From: CAZPZR01 sp964591105
GTDB taxonomy: Bacteria; Bacillota; Clostridia; Lachnospirales; Lachnospiraceae
Assembly (NCBI GenBank): GCA_964591105.1
Contig: CAZPZR010000002.1
Span: 15,227 to 79,226, forward strand
DNA: 64,000 nucleotides
Direction of reading: 5' to 3'
Part shown: in pieces, positions 8,924 through 19,323 of the stretch
How positions within the stretch are numbered: position 1 is the first letter of the stretch
How the letters are laid out: the number at the start of each line of letters is the position of its first letter
Translations under genes and position numbers: made by a program
Notes under the pieces: generated by a model
Databases searched by the model: none
Told to the model about the DNA's origin: nothing
The model's input: only the letters and a program-made list of their open reading frames with translations

Positions 8924-9735
8924 AAGGGCTTGGGTTTGTACTCCCAAGCCTAATGGGCGTTTTGATTTTTAGCGTGTTACCATTTGTGAATGTTATAAAA
9001 CTTTCTTTTTCTAATTTATTTACAGGGGAGTGGGTAGGATTTAAGAATTATGAAATGGTAATGAATAACCATGCTTTTTGCTTGGCATTAAAAAATATGC
9101 TTGTGTTTCTGTGTTTGTGTGTTCCGCTGCTATGTGTGTTATCGTTCGGATTAGCTACTGGAATCAACAGCCTTACAGAACATAAAAATTGGATGAAAAC
9201 ACTGTTTTTGACCCCGATGATCCTACCGGTGTGTGCGGTAGTTTTGCTAAGTAAAGTATTATTTGATGTGAATGGATTTTTAAATGAAATAATAGGAACA
9301 GAAATTGATTGGCTGAATAGCAGCCATGCAATTTTGGCGTTGGTGGCTCTGTACATATGGAAAAATCTTGGGTATACGATGTTACTTTGGTGCGCATCGC
9401 TAGAGAGAATTCCAAAAGCAATTTATGAAGCATCTGCCCTGGATGGTGCAAGCAAGAGACAACAACTATGGTATATTACACTGCCTTGCGTGAAAACATC
9501 TGGATTTGTAATTGTGGTTATTTCAACCATCAATTCATTTAAGGTGTTTAGAGAATCTTATTTACTTGCTGGAAATTATCCAAATGAAAGCATCTATATG
9601 ACACAAAACATATTTAATAACTGGTTCGCAGATCTTGCAATTGATAAAATATCGGCAGGGGCCGTTATTATGGTTGGATTCATAGGATGTTTCGTTTTCC
9701 TGCTTGAACGATTGTGGCAAAGTGAGGAGAATTAA
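8875..9735 (+). CDS. ABC sugar-type permease, MalF/LacF-like
   Basis: 286-residue inner-membrane permease with about six helices. The EAA loop that contacts the ATPase is present (EASALDGASKRQQLWYITLP, near residues 184-203). The start overlaps the end of the lipoprotein gene by 49 bases in another frame, which suggests translational coupling; no better downstream start exists before the first helix. Together with the next gene it forms the transmembrane channel of a carbohydrate-type importer. No dedicated ATPase is encoded nearby; such importers in Firmicutes often borrow a shared MsmK-like ATPase from elsewhere in the genome. Confidence 0.87.
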   Translation: MCKRGKRKSEYISDGIKGLGFVLPSLMGVLIFSVLPFVNVIKLSFSNLFTGEWVGFKNYEMVMNNHAFCLALKNMLVFLCLCVPLLCVLSFGLATGINSLTEHKNWMKTLFLTPMILPVCAVVLLSKVLFDVNGFLNEIIGTEIDWLNSSHAILALVALYIWKNLGYTMLLWCASLERIPKAIYEASALDGASKRQQLWYITLPCVKTSGFVIVVISTINSFKVFRESYLLAGNYPNESIYMTQNIFNNWFADLAIDKISAGAVIMVGFIGCFVFLLERLWQSEEN

Positions 9736-9736
9736 G

Positions 9737-10594
9737 ATGAAGAAAATTGAAAAAAAGGCGAGAGTAGTAGGAATCAGCTTGTTACTCATGCTACTGTGTG
9801 GATTGCCAATTTTATTTTTGGTAGGTGGCTCACTAAAAGGAAATGATGAACTAAATTATCTATTGGCACCAATATTAGTGTCTTCTGGTAACGAAATGCG
9901 TTGGACATTATTTCCACAATTCCCAACGTTGAGACATTATCTAGGGGTAATGTTTGATACACCAGAGTTTTGGGTATTGTTTTGGAATTCTGTGAAGATT
10001 GTGGGGATGGTATTAATCGGACAAGCGTGCGTTAGTATACCAGCAGCATGGGGACTTGCTAAATATAAGTTTCGTGGGAATCGATTGATATTTCGCATCT
10101 ATATTTTACTGATGTTGTTACCATTTCAGGCAAAAATGTTATCCGAGTATCTAGTGTTAGATAAATTAAAACTGATTAATACGCAATGGTCAGTGATATT
10201 GCCGGGAATATTTTCAACATTTCCAGTCTTTGTTATTTATCAATTTTTCCGTGGGATTCCGCAAGAAATATTAGAAAGTGCAAGGCTAGATGGAGCAAGT
10301 GAATGGAGTGTATTTTTGAAAATTGGAATTCCAATTGCGAAAAATGGGATTGTTGCAGCTGCAATCTTAAGCTTTATTGAATATTGGAACATGATAGAAC
10401 AACCTTTGATTTTTATAAAAAATAAGCGAATATGGCCGCTTTCAATGTATATGCCGGAGATTAGCAAGACACAGATAGGAAGTTCATTTGCGAAAATTGT
10501 TGTTACGACATTACCGTTGTTTATTCTTTTTTTGTTGGGGCAGGAGCAGATGCAACAGGGGATTGATATTATGGTTCATAAAGAAAAGGAGTAG
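9737..10594 (+). CDS. ABC sugar-type permease, MalG/LacG-like
   Basis: 285-residue second permease with about six helices and an EAA loop (ESARLDGASEWSVFLKIGIP, near residues 181-200). ATG 9737 is preceded by GAGGAG (9724-9729) and comes one base after the stop of the first permease, so the two are coupled. It should form a heterodimer with the upstream permease. Carbohydrate uptake is the family norm, but the exporter-type genes downstream in the same operon make the real substrate uncertain. Confidence 0.87.
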   Translation: MKKIEKKARVVGISLLLMLLCGLPILFLVGGSLKGNDELNYLLAPILVSSGNEMRWTLFPQFPTLRHYLGVMFDTPEFWVLFWNSVKIVGMVLIGQACVSIPAAWGLAKYKFRGNRLIFRIYILLMLLPFQAKMLSEYLVLDKLKLINTQWSVILPGIFSTFPVFVIYQFFRGIPQEILESARLDGASEWSVFLKIGIPIAKNGIVAAAILSFIEYWNMIEQPLIFIKNKRIWPLSMYMPEISKTQIGSSFAKIVVTTLPLFILFLLGQEQMQQGIDIMVHKEKE

Positions 10595-10599
10595 AACAG

Positions 10600-11940
10600 A
10601 TGAAAAAGAAAAAATGCATAAAATTAGGAGTGACACTGATTTTCGTGTTCATACTTTGCACTTTATTGTCCAGAGGACTTTATAATTCAACGATAGCGAA
10701 TGTTACGGTAAGCAATGTGCAGACGTATACCATGGATCATAGTATGCAAATGGTTGCGAGATTATACGCAGTGAAGGAAAAGCCTATTTTGGTGAAAGAA
10801 GGAATGATTGTTACGGAATTGTACGTGACAGAGGGAGAACAAGTGGAGAAAGGGGATGCGCTTTTACGATTTGATGTGGAGAAAGTCAAAGAACAAGTGG
10901 AGGAATATAAAAACGAAATTGCTGTCATAGAATTGCAGATAGAAGAAGCAAAGGAAACAGAAGCTGCACAGCAGAAAAGTAAACAGATTGAGCAAACATA
11001 TGCAAAGAAAAATAAAGTACAGATTGAGAAAAAATATGAGGAGAATCTCTCAAAAGTAAAAGAAGAGTATGAAAATGCAAAAGCAGAGTACGAAGCATAT
11101 AAGAAAAATGAAATAGTTGAACAGGAAGAATTAAAGAGACTGAAAGAAGAGGTAGATGCAAAGCAAAAAGAATATAAAGAGTTAAAAACTATGAAGAAGA
11201 CAGAATTAACCGAAGCAGAAAAAGAAATGAAACTCAGCGAAATTCAAGATGCAACATCTACAAATGCAGAACAATTATTGCTTCAAAAAAATAGTTTGAT
11301 AAAAAAGAAAGGTAAATTAGAAAAGATATTAAATAAAAAAGGAAAAGTGATAGCAGAGTCTTCCGGTACAATTACAGAAATCAATATCGGAGTAGGAGAA
11401 ATGACAGCAGAGACAGCAGTAATGCTGATATCAGATAAGAAAAAAGGATATAAAGCGTCAATTCCAATAGACAAAAGTATGGAACAATACATTGATATTG
11501 AATCAAAAGTGAGTGTGACCGGAACAAAAAATGGAGAGAAAATACAATCAGAACACGCAAAAATATCCACAATAAAGAGCAATGAAGATGAGCTGGAAGC
11601 TGTACTCTTGATAAAGGATAAAAAATTTGAAATCGGAATGAATGTAACGATAGATATAGAATCTGATAGCATTGCTTATGATACATGCATTCCAATTCAA
11701 GCGGTTCATCAAGAAGGAGCAGATACCTATTTTATCTACACTTGCGAACGAAAAGATGGAATCCTCGGAGAAGAAGTATCTGTGAACAAAATTCCAATCG
11801 AAGTAGTAGACAAAGACAGTGCTTATGTGGCAGTGGAAGATGGAAGCTTGTCTACTGAACTTGAAATAATCTTGACATCAGATCAGACAATTGATAAGGG
11901 AAGCACTGTGCGAATTCGAGGCGAGAGTTATGAAGAATAA
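10600..11940 (+). CDS. HlyD/MacA-type membrane fusion (adaptor) protein
   Basis: 446-residue protein with one N-terminal membrane helix (about residues 8-26). A first lipoyl half-domain follows (about 50-92), then a long coiled coil rich in Lys and Glu (about 92-245), the second lipoyl half (about 250-285, SSGTITEINIGVGEMT) and a beta-barrel region to the C-terminus. This is the layout of adaptors that work with MacB-type or other exporters. It starts five bases after the second importer permease and overlaps the next gene, so it belongs to the same transcript. Having an exporter adaptor behind an importer is odd. Confidence 0.82.
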   Translation: MKKKKCIKLGVTLIFVFILCTLLSRGLYNSTIANVTVSNVQTYTMDHSMQMVARLYAVKEKPILVKEGMIVTELYVTEGEQVEKGDALLRFDVEKVKEQVEEYKNEIAVIELQIEEAKETEAAQQKSKQIEQTYAKKNKVQIEKKYEENLSKVKEEYENAKAEYEAYKKNEIVEQEELKRLKEEVDAKQKEYKELKTMKKTELTEAEKEMKLSEIQDATSTNAEQLLLQKNSLIKKKGKLEKILNKKGKVIAESSGTITEINIGVGEMTAETAVMLISDKKKGYKASIPIDKSMEQYIDIESKVSVTGTKNGEKIQSEHAKISTIKSNEDELEAVLLIKDKKFEIGMNVTIDIESDSIAYDTCIPIQAVHQEGADTYFIYTCERKDGILGEEVSVNKIPIEVVDKDSAYVAVEDGSLSTELEIILTSDQTIDKGSTVRIRGESYEE

Positions 11941-12940
11941 GTGTAAGAAAATGCTGGTGGCCAGTTTAGGAATTCTATTTTTCATTGGTGGATTACAAAA
12001 CGTGAGGAATATAGAATCCATGCAGTTGCAGGTGTTTGTACCGGAAAATCTGTCGTGCACTGGAACAGAAGCGAAACAGTTTGTAGAGGATTTTCAAGAA
12101 CAATATCAGACAGAAATTGCAGTGTGTATGCTGAATAAAAAAACAACTGCTGAGAATACGATACTTGAAAATACTGTGGAAGCAGAAGAGGTTCGATATG
12201 CTGGAATCCCTGATTTGGCAATCCGGGGCGGAAATTATATCCAGGAAGATGGGGAAAAGTTGTGTTATATAGACAAAAATACAGCGAGTGAATTATATGG
12301 AAGCATGGAGATAAAAGGACAAAAGATTACATTAGACGGAACAGAATATACAATTGAACGAGTGCTTTCGAATGCAACGCCAATGATTGCTGCTCCAATG
12401 GATGATGACATCTTGTATGAGATTGACGAGATCCGTATCAGAAAAAATAATCAGATGAGCATGAAGATGTTGGAACAAACATTAGAGGTTCAGTACGGAA
12501 TTACTGGAAAATGTATGAATATAGAATTCCTAGTATGGTTGAATAAACTGGTATTCGCATTCGGAATCGCGTTAGCCTTCCTTCTGTTACTTAAAGTCAG
12601 CAAAGAAACTATCGAGTGCAGAAATAAAACAGTTGAAGAATGGGGCAAATATATAGTTACAGGTTTAATTGTGTGTGCATTGATTTTTATTGTATGCAAG
12701 ATGTTGGCTTTCCCATCAAGCATGACCATGCATAAAATATCTGAATTTGAATTGTGGAAAGAAGAGTTTTATCAGTTGAAAGAGGATTGGCACAATATAC
12801 TGAGGCTTTGCAATAGCTCGGTGATGGTAGAAATTATGGATTCTTTTATAAAAGCTTTTTTATATGGAGGAGGTGTGATTACTGCTTTTGGATATTTGAA
12901 CGGGATGGAAGAAATGGGTATTTCAAAGAGAGGTGACTAG
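11930..12940 (+). CDS. MacB-like membrane protein with periplasmic-core domain
   Basis: 336-residue protein with MacB permease topology: one N-terminal helix (about 10-28), an extracellular domain resembling the MacB periplasmic core (YIDKNTASELYGSMEIKGQK near residues 103-122), then three helices (about 204-225, 242-262 and 302-322). Start ATG 11930 overlaps the adaptor gene by 11 bases; a TTG at 11891 is less likely. MacB partners with a MacA/HlyD-type adaptor, which is encoded just upstream, but the needed ATPase is missing from the operon. Similarity in the core domain is weak, so the family call is moderate. Confidence 0.6.
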   Translation: MKNKCKKMLVASLGILFFIGGLQNVRNIESMQLQVFVPENLSCTGTEAKQFVEDFQEQYQTEIAVCMLNKKTTAENTILENTVEAEEVRYAGIPDLAIRGGNYIQEDGEKLCYIDKNTASELYGSMEIKGQKITLDGTEYTIERVLSNATPMIAAPMDDDILYEIDEIRIRKNNQMSMKMLEQTLEVQYGITGKCMNIEFLVWLNKLVFAFGIALAFLLLLKVSKETIECRNKTVEEWGKYIVTGLIVCALIFIVCKMLAFPSSMTMHKISEFELWKEEFYQLKEDWHNILRLCNSSVMVEIMDSFIKAFLYGGGVITAFGYLNGMEEMGISKRGD

Positions 12941-13117
12941 CTATGAAGAAAAATGGAAAATTCTATTAAATATGAATGGGGAAGAGAAGTTGATGATAGT
13001 TTCAAATTATGGCATTATTATTGAGGATTCATTGATGAAGCACTTCCAGAGCAAGAAGTGATAGACCTTTGTGGTGTGGATTGCATGGATTTGGTAGCTT
13101 CAGAACTGATAGAATAA
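12933..13117 (+). pseudogene. Possible frameshifted remnant of a small gene
   Basis: A frame opening at GTG 12933, overlapping the MacB-like gene, gives about 42 residues and stops at 13061. Another frame from about 13021 continues with a protein-like sequence (GFIDEALPEQEVIDL) to a TAA at 13117. One frameshift near 13020-13030 would join them into a protein of about 60 residues. I recognise no family. It may be a decayed gene or chance; base composition is like its neighbours. Confidence 0.3.
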
Positions 13118-13140
13118 AATGTGAAAATTTTGTGTGAGAC

Positions 13141-13172
13141 ATATAGGGGGATTCGTGCCCTCTATATTTTTT
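13141..13172 (+). terminator. Terminator of the importer/exporter operon
   Basis: A 10-bp stem (13141-13150 with 13158-13167, one G-U pair) with a 7-base loop runs into six T (13167-13172). It ends the operon and isolates uvrB. Confidence 0.85.
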
Positions 13173-13182
13173 ATGCTAATTG

Positions 13183-13191
13183 TGGTATACT
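13183..13191 (+). promoter_or_regulatory. uvrB promoter, extended -10
   Basis: TGGTATACT at 13183-13191 is an extended -10 element, 11 bases after the upstream terminator. The predicted transcript start is near 13198, giving a leader of about 170 bases before uvrB. Confidence 0.6.
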
Positions 13192-13197
13192 ATTATC

Positions 13198-13358
13198 GTA
13201 TGCCCTGATGAATTGTCCGAGAAGTTTGGGTTGTGCTGATTCGTGTTACATAGTATCTCGGTGTGGGCTGCACTCTATAAAGCTTTGCTCGAATATGTTT
13301 TTATGTGAGCAAGCTCCCAACAAGCATTTCGGCTCATCTTTGCATGGATTTCAGGAGG
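13198..13358 (+). ncRNA. Structured 5' leader of uvrB, or separate small RNA
   Basis: The region between the promoter and the uvrB start can fold into stems CCGAGA/TCTCGG (13217-13222 with 13256-13261) and AGCTT(T)GCTC/GAGCAAGCT (13281-13290 with 13307-13315). A longer-range pairing TTGGG/CCCAA (13226-13230 with 13316-13320) encloses the second stem. CCTGA (13204-13208) can pair with TCAGG (13351-13355), which includes part of the AGGAGG site of uvrB. I recognise no known riboswitch class; a 6S-like RNA was considered but the motifs do not decide it. Confidence 0.35.
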
Positions 13359-13366
13359 TTCAAATC

Positions 13367-15349
13367 ATGGATAAATTCATATTACACTCCGAATATAAAC
13401 CTACTGGTGACCAGCCACAGGCAATCGAACAGCTTGTCAAAGGTTTCCAAGAAGGCAATCAATGTCAGACACTACTCGGAGTTACGGGCTCTGGTAAGAC
13501 TTTTACCATGGCAAACGTTATCGAACAGTTAAATAAACCAACACTCATAATCGCTCACAATAAAACTCTGGCAGCTCAGCTCTATGGGGAATTCAAGGAG
13601 TTCTTCCCGGAGAATGCGGTGGAGTATTTTGTATCCTACTATGATTATTACCAGCCGGAAGCATATGTACCGTCTTCGGATACGTACATTGCGAAGGACT
13701 CAGCGATTAATGATGAGATTGATAAGCTCCGCCATTCTGCAACGGCAGCATTGTCAGAGCGAAGAGATGTAATTATCATTGCCAGTGTGTCTTGTATTTA
13801 TGGATTAGGTTCTCCGATTGATTATCAGGAAATGGTTATCTCCCTGAGACCTGGTATGATCAAAGACCGAGATGATGTGATTCGAAAATTGATTGAGATT
13901 CAGTATGACCGAAATGAAATGGATTTTAAACGTGGAACATTTCGCGTGCATGGAGATGTATTAGAAGTATTTCCAGCATATTCAGAAAAAGTAGCATTTC
14001 GAATTGAATTTTTTGGAGACGAAGTGGACAGAATTACAGAGATTGATGTACTCACTGGCGAGATTATAGATGAGATAGGTCATGTAGCAATTTTTCCAGC
14101 GTCTCATTATGTAGTTTCAAAAGAAAATATGGAAAGAGCGATTCAAGAGATTGAAGTAGAATTGGAAGAACAGGTGCGCTTCTTCAAAGGAGAAGGCAAG
14201 CTTTTGGAGGCACAGCGTATTTCGGAGCGTACCAATTTTGATATAGAGATGATGCGAGAAACTGGCTTCTGCTCAGGAATTGAGAATTATTCCAGACATT
14301 TAACAGGATTGCAGCCGGGGCAGCCTCCACATACGTTGATTGACTATTTCCCAGATGATTTCATTATGATGATTGATGAGTCACATATGACGATTCCGCA
14401 GGTGGGTGGTATGTATCATGGTGACCAGTCACGAAAATCAACACTTGTAGAATATGGTTTTCGACTTCCGTCAGCGAAGGATAACCGTCCATTGAGTTTC
14501 GACGAATTCGAGATGAAGATCAATCAAGTGATGTTTGTTTCAGCTACACCTGGAAAATACGAAGAAAGTCATGAACTTTTGCGTGCGGAACAAGTGATTC
14601 GACCAACAGGTCTTCTGGATCCGAAGGTAGAAGTAAGACCAGTAGAAGGTCAAATTGATGATTTGATTTCAGAAGTAAATCAGGAAATTTCCAAAAAGCA
14701 CAAGATATTAATTACAACGTTGACGAAACGTATGGCAGAAGATTTGACAGATTATATGCGTGAACTTGGAATTCGCGTGAAGTATTTACACTCAGATATA
14801 GATACATTGGAGAGAACAGAGATTGTACGCGACATGCGTTTGGATGTTTTTGACGTATTAGTTGGAATTAACCTTTTGCGAGAAGGGTTGGATATTCCGG
14901 AGATTACATTGGTAGCAATTTTGGATGCAGATAAGGAAGGATTCCTGCGTTCTGAGACTTCTTTGATTCAGACAATTGGACGAGCTGCGCGTAATGCAGA
15001 AGGTCGTGTGCTGATGTATGCAGATAATATGACAGATTCTATGCGAAATGCGATTGAGGAGACGGAGCGTCGAAGAAGTATTCAGATGAAATACAACGAA
15101 GAGCATGGAATTACACCGCAGACTATTCAGAAAGCAGTAAGAGATCTAATCAGTATATCGAAGAAAGTGGCAGCAGAAGAGCTGCGCTTGGAAAAAGATC
15201 CAGAATCTATGAGCGAAAAAGAATTGAAGAAATTGATCAACGAAGTTGAGAAGAAGATGAAAAAAGCTGCTTCAGAACTTAATTTCGAAGCGGCAGCAGA
15301 GTTAAGAGATAAGTTGATTGAACTGAAAAAAGTATTGCAGGATATGTAA
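13367..15349 (+). CDS. uvrB: Excinuclease ABC subunit B
   Basis: 660-residue UvrB, the damage-verifying helicase-like subunit of nucleotide excision repair, which is loaded by UvrA and recruits UvrC. Walker A GVTGSGKT is near residues 38-45, the beta-hairpin region with [12 protein letters not shown] near 92-103, Walker B with DESH near 338-341, and a UVR coiled-coil motif closes the C-terminus (about 620-655). The frame is open for 82 codons upstream, but AGGAGG at 13353-13358 and the conserved N-terminus fix ATG 13367. uvrA follows 27 bases later, a common pairing. Confidence 0.97.
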   Translation: MDKFILHSEYKPTGDQPQAIEQLVKGFQEGNQCQTLLGVTGSGKTFTMANVIEQLNKPTLIIAHNKTLAAQLYGEFKEFFPENAVEYFVSYYDYYQPEAYVPSSDTYIAKDSAINDEIDKLRHSATAALSERRDVIIIASVSCIYGLGSPIDYQEMVISLRPGMIKDRDDVIRKLIEIQYDRNEMDFKRGTFRVHGDVLEVFPAYSEKVAFRIEFFGDEVDRITEIDVLTGEIIDEIGHVAIFPASHYVVSKENMERAIQEIEVELEEQVRFFKGEGKLLEAQRISERTNFDIEMMRETGFCSGIENYSRHLTGLQPGQPPHTLIDYFPDDFIMMIDESHMTIPQVGGMYHGDQSRKSTLVEYGFRLPSAKDNRPLSFDEFEMKINQVMFVSATPGKYEESHELLRAEQVIRPTGLLDPKVEVRPVEGQIDDLISEVNQEISKKHKILITTLTKRMAEDLTDYMRELGIRVKYLHSDIDTLERTEIVRDMRLDVFDVLVGINLLREGLDIPEITLVAILDADKEGFLRSETSLIQTIGRAARNAEGRVLMYADNMTDSMRNAIEETERRRSIQMKYNEEHGITPQTIQKAVRDLISISKKVAAEELRLEKDPESMSEKELKKLINEVEKKMKKAASELNFEAAAELRDKLIELKKVLQDM

Positions 15350-15376
15350 AGATTTTAAATAACAGAAGAGGGAAGC

Positions 15377-18220
15377 ATGAAGGATAATAACGAAAAGAAA
15401 CAATTTATAACCATTCGCGGAGCGAACGAGCACAATTTGAAGAATGTAAGCCTTAAGATTCCACGAAATGAATTGGTAGTTTTGACAGGGCTAAGTGGAT
15501 CTGGAAAATCTTCACTGGCTTTCGATACGATTTATGCAGAAGGACAAAGAAGATATATGGAGTCATTGTCTTCCTATGCGAGGATGTTCCTGGGGCAGAT
15601 GGAGAAACCGGACGTAGAAAGTATTGAAGGGCTTTCACCGGCAATTTCTATTGACCAGAAATCAACCAACAGGAATCCACGTTCCACGGTGGGAACAGTG
15701 ACTGAAATCTATGATTATTTTCGTCTATTGTATGCAAGAATTGGAATTCCACATTGTCCAAAGTGCGGACGTGAGATTAAGAAGCAGACGGTTGATCAGA
15801 TGGTAGACCAGATTATGGAACTACCGGAGCGCACCAAGATTCAACTTTTGGCACCAGTTGTGCGTGGGAGAAAAGGAACACATGCGAAACTGTTAGAACG
15901 TGCAAAAAAGAGTGGATATGTAAGAGTCAGAATCGATGGAAATATGTACGAACTGTCCGAAGAGATTTCTTTAGATAAGAACTTGAAACATAATATTGAA
16001 ATCATTGTGGATCGTCTGGTTGTCAAAGAAGGAATTGAAAAACGTTTGACGGATTCTGTGGAAAATGTACTTCATTTAGCGGAAGGATTGATGATTGTTG
16101 ACATTATTGGCGGAGAGCCAATCAACTTTAGTCAGAGTTTTTCTTGTCCGGATTGTGGAATCAGTATTGAAGAAATTGAGCCAAGAAGTTTCTCGTTCAA
16201 TAATCCATTTGGAGCCTGCCCGGAATGTTTTGGCTTGGGATATAAGATGGAATTTGACGAAGATTTGATTATTCCTGATAAAAAGTTGAGTATCAATGAA
16301 GGTGCAATTACTGTTATGGGATGGCAATCCTGTACAGATAAGAAAAGCTTTACGTATGCGATTTTAGATGCGCTTACAAAAGAATATGGATTTTCTCTTG
16401 ATACTCCATTTGGAGAATATCCGAAAGAAATTCACGATGTTTTAATTCATGGAACGGATGGACGTGAAGTGAAGGTGTACTATAAAGGCCAGCGTGGAGA
16501 AGGAATCTATGATGTTGCGTTTGAAGGAATTATAAAGAATGTAGAACGACGTTACAAAGAAACTTCTTCAGAGGTGATGAAGGCGGAATATGAAGAATTC
16601 ATGAGAATTACGCCATGTCGTAAGTGTAAGGGACAGCGATTGAAAGAAGGAGCACTGGCGGTAACAATTGGAGGGAAAAACATTGCAGAAGTAACAGAGC
16701 TGTCTATTGAAAATCTTCAGAAATTTATGAATGAATTGGAATTGACGAATCAGCAAACTTTAATTGGCGGACAGATTTTGAAAGAAATTCAGACACGCAT
16801 TCAGTTTTTGATGGATGTGGGATTGGATTATTTGACATTATCACGTGCAACTGGCTCTCTTTCTGGAGGGGAAGCGCAGAGAATCCGACTTGCAACACAG
16901 ATTGGTTCTGGGTTGGTAGGAGTGGCATACATTTTGGATGAACCAAGTATTGGACTTCATCAAAGAGATAATGACAAATTGCTTGGGACATTAAAGCATT
17001 TGCGTGATTTAGGAAACTCCGTTATCGTAGTAGAACATGATGAAGACACGATGCGAGAAGCGGATCACATTGTGGATATAGGACCAGGTGCCGGAGAACA
17101 CGGTGGAGAAATTGTCGGAGAAGGAACTGCAGAGGAGATTATGGCAAATCCGAATTCCATTACTGGAGCATATTTGAGTGGAAAACTTAAGATTCCAGTT
17201 CCGGAAGTGAGGAAAACACCGAGTGGATGGTTGGAAATTACAGGAGCAGCAGAGAATAACTTGAAAAATATTTCTGTCAAAATTCCAACCGGAGTTTTGA
17301 CATGTGTGACCGGAGTTTCTGGTTCGGGAAAAAGTTCTCTTGTTAACGAAATTTTATATAAGAAATTAGCCCGTGAACTGAATCGTGCGCGTACGATTCC
17401 AGGAAAACACAAAGAAATTAAGGGAATCGAACAACTGGACAAAGTAATTGCCATCGATCAGTCACCGATTGGACGTACTCCTCGTTCGAATCCAGCAACT
17501 TATACAGGTGTATTTGATATGATTCGTGATCTTTTTGCTGCTACTTCAGAAGCAAAAGCAAGAGGATACAAGAAAGGACGTTTTAGCTTTAATGTGAAAG
17601 GAGGCCGCTGTGAAGCATGTGCGGGAGATGGAATTCTCAAGATAGAGATGCACTTTTTGCCAGATGTATATGTGCCTTGTGAGGTTTGCCATGGAAAACG
17701 GTATAACCGAGAAACCTTGGAGGTAAAATACAAGGGAAAGAGTATTTATGATGTACTCAACATGACAGTAGAAGAGGCCATGCATTTCTTTGAAAATGTG
17801 CCAAGTATTCGAAGAAAGATGGAGACGCTCTATGATGTGGGTCTGTCTTACATTCGTCTGGGACAGCCATCAACGCAGCTTTCCGGTGGGGAAGCACAGA
17901 GAATTAAGCTTGCAACTGAGTTGAGCAAGCGTAGTACTGGAAAGACGATTTACATTCTGGACGAACCAACAACCGGGCTTCATTTTGCAGATGTGCACAA
18001 ACTGACAGAAATCTTAAATCGTCTGGCAGCCGACGGCAACACGGTGGTAGTTATAGAGCATAACCTAGATGTAATTAAGACGGCCGATTATATCATTGAT
18101 ATGGGACCAGAAGGCGGAGATAAAGGTGGAACAGTGGTGGCTCAGGGAACCCCAGAGGAAATAGCAGAAATTCCGACATCTTACACAGGAAAATATATTC
18201 GCCACATGCTTGAGAAGTAA
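15377..18220 (+). CDS. uvrA: Excinuclease ABC subunit A
   Basis: 947-residue UvrA, the DNA-damage sensor ATPase of excision repair. It holds two ABC-type ATPase modules: Walker [10 protein letters not shown] near residues 35-43 and GVSGSGKSS near 645-653, with signature motifs [11 protein letters not shown] and [11 protein letters not shown]. Four-Cys zinc modules are visible (CPKCG, CPDC with CPEC, CRKC, CEAC with CEVC). The length matches the usual 940-950. It is probably cotranscribed with uvrB. Confidence 0.98.
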   Translation: MKDNNEKKQFITIRGANEHNLKNVSLKIPRNELVVLTGLSGSGKSSLAFDTIYAEGQRRYMESLSSYARMFLGQMEKPDVESIEGLSPAISIDQKSTNRNPRSTVGTVTEIYDYFRLLYARIGIPHCPKCGREIKKQTVDQMVDQIMELPERTKIQLLAPVVRGRKGTHAKLLERAKKSGYVRVRIDGNMYELSEEISLDKNLKHNIEIIVDRLVVKEGIEKRLTDSVENVLHLAEGLMIVDIIGGEPINFSQSFSCPDCGISIEEIEPRSFSFNNPFGACPECFGLGYKMEFDEDLIIPDKKLSINEGAITVMGWQSCTDKKSFTYAILDALTKEYGFSLDTPFGEYPKEIHDVLIHGTDGREVKVYYKGQRGEGIYDVAFEGIIKNVERRYKETSSEVMKAEYEEFMRITPCRKCKGQRLKEGALAVTIGGKNIAEVTELSIENLQKFMNELELTNQQTLIGGQILKEIQTRIQFLMDVGLDYLTLSRATGSLSGGEAQRIRLATQIGSGLVGVAYILDEPSIGLHQRDNDKLLGTLKHLRDLGNSVIVVEHDEDTMREADHIVDIGPGAGEHGGEIVGEGTAEEIMANPNSITGAYLSGKLKIPVPEVRKTPSGWLEITGAAENNLKNISVKIPTGVLTCVTGVSGSGKSSLVNEILYKKLARELNRARTIPGKHKEIKGIEQLDKVIAIDQSPIGRTPRSNPATYTGVFDMIRDLFAATSEAKARGYKKGRFSFNVKGGRCEACAGDGILKIEMHFLPDVYVPCEVCHGKRYNRETLEVKYKGKSIYDVLNMTVEEAMHFFENVPSIRRKMETLYDVGLSYIRLGQPSTQLSGGEAQRIKLATELSKRSTGKTIYILDEPTTGLHFADVHKLTEILNRLAADGNTVVVIEHNLDVIKTADYIIDMGPEGGDKGGTVVAQGTPEEIAEIPTSYTGKYIRHMLEK

Positions 18221-18228
18221 ATTCCCTC

Positions 18229-18257
18229 TTTCCATTTTTCGGAAATTTGATTATAAT
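18229..18257 (+). promoter_or_regulatory. Promoter of mreB-recD2-comF
   Basis: TTTCCA (18229-18234) and TATAAT (18252-18257) are 17 bases apart in the gap after uvrA, about 76 bases before the mreB start. Confidence 0.55.
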
Positions 18258-18333
18258 GGTACGTGCACAAATGGGTAGATAGAAAGTAACGAATGATGAT
18301 AGAGAGATAGATAATCGTGAAAGGGGACTAAGA

Positions 18334-19323
18334 ATGTCAGTAGATATTGGGATTGATTTAGGTACTGCCAGTGTTCTTGTGTATGTGAAAGGAAAAGGGG
18401 TTATTCTAAAAGAACCTTCCGTGGTAGCATACGATCGAGATACGAATGCAATCAAAGCAATTGGAGAAGAAGCCAGATTGATGCTTGGAAGAACACCAGG
18501 GAATATTGTGGCAATTCGTCCGTTGCGAAAAGGTGTGATTTCCGACTATACAGTGACAGAGAAGATGATCAAGTACTTTGTACAGAAGGCGATGGGGAGA
18601 CGTACGCTGAAAAAACCGGTCATCAGTATTTGTGTGCCAAGTGGAGTGACAGAAGTTGAGAGAAAGGCAGTAGAAGAAGCAACATTTGCAGCCGGGGCAA
18701 GAGATGTGAATTTGATTGAAGAGCCAGTGGCAGCAGCAATTGGTGCTGGACTTGATATTTCTAAGCCATGTGGAAACCTGATTGTAGATATTGGTGGAGG
18801 TACTACGGACATTGCAGTAATTTCGCTGGGAGGAGCTGTAGTCAGTGAATCGATTAAGCTTGCTGGTGATGATTTTGATGAGGCAATTGTTCGCTATATG
18901 CGTAAAAAACATAATCTTCTGATTGGTGAGAGAACAGCAGAAGATATAAAGATTAAAATTGGTACAACGTATCAGTTAGTAGAAGATGAGACTATCGAAG
19001 TAAGAGGTAGAAATCTGGTAACAGGATTGCCAAAGACTGTTACCGTAAGTTCTTCTGAGACGGAACAGGCACTTCGAGAAACGACAGGACAGATTGTAGA
19101 GGCAATTATCAGTGTACTGGAACGCACACCACCGGAACTTTCCGCAGATATTCTGGATCGAGGAATTGTACTGACTGGAGGAGGAGCGCTTCTTCGAGGC
19201 TTAGAAGAGATGATTGAAGAAAGAACTGGAATCAATACAATGACAGCAGAAGAACCGATGAAGGTTGTTGCTATTGGAACGGGACAGTTTGTTGAATTTA
19301 TGAGTGGGCGAAAAGAATTCTAA
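18334..19323 (+). CDS. mreB: MreB-family rod-shape actin homologue
   Basis: 329-residue bacterial actin that forms filaments under the membrane and guides lateral cell-wall synthesis. The phosphate-1 motif DIGIDLGTASV is at residues 4-14, phosphate-2 VDIGGGTTDIAV near 151-162, and the adenosine motif GIVLTGGGALLRG near 280-292. No mreC or mreD follows. Instead it overlaps recD2 by one base, so this looks like a separate mreB or mbl paralogue rather than the mreBCD locus. An AAGGGGA site lies before the start. Confidence 0.93.
   Translation: MSVDIGIDLGTASVLVYVKGKGVILKEPSVVAYDRDTNAIKAIGEEARLMLGRTPGNIVAIRPLRKGVISDYTVTEKMIKYFVQKAMGRRTLKKPVISICVPSGVTEVERKAVEEATFAAGARDVNLIEEPVAAAIGAGLDISKPCGNLIVDIGGGTTDIAVISLGGAVVSESIKLAGDDFDEAIVRYMRKKHNLLIGERTAEDIKIKIGTTYQLVEDETIEVRGRNLVTGLPKTVTVSSSETEQALRETTGQIVEAIISVLERTPPELSADILDRGIVLTGGGALLRGLEEMIEERTGINTMTAEEPMKVVAIGTGQFVEFMSGRKEF

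Noticed and set aside
13121..13366. N-terminal extension of UvrB by 82 residues
   Set aside because: The open frame crosses a terminator, a promoter and the ribosome binding site; the family start matches ATG 13367.
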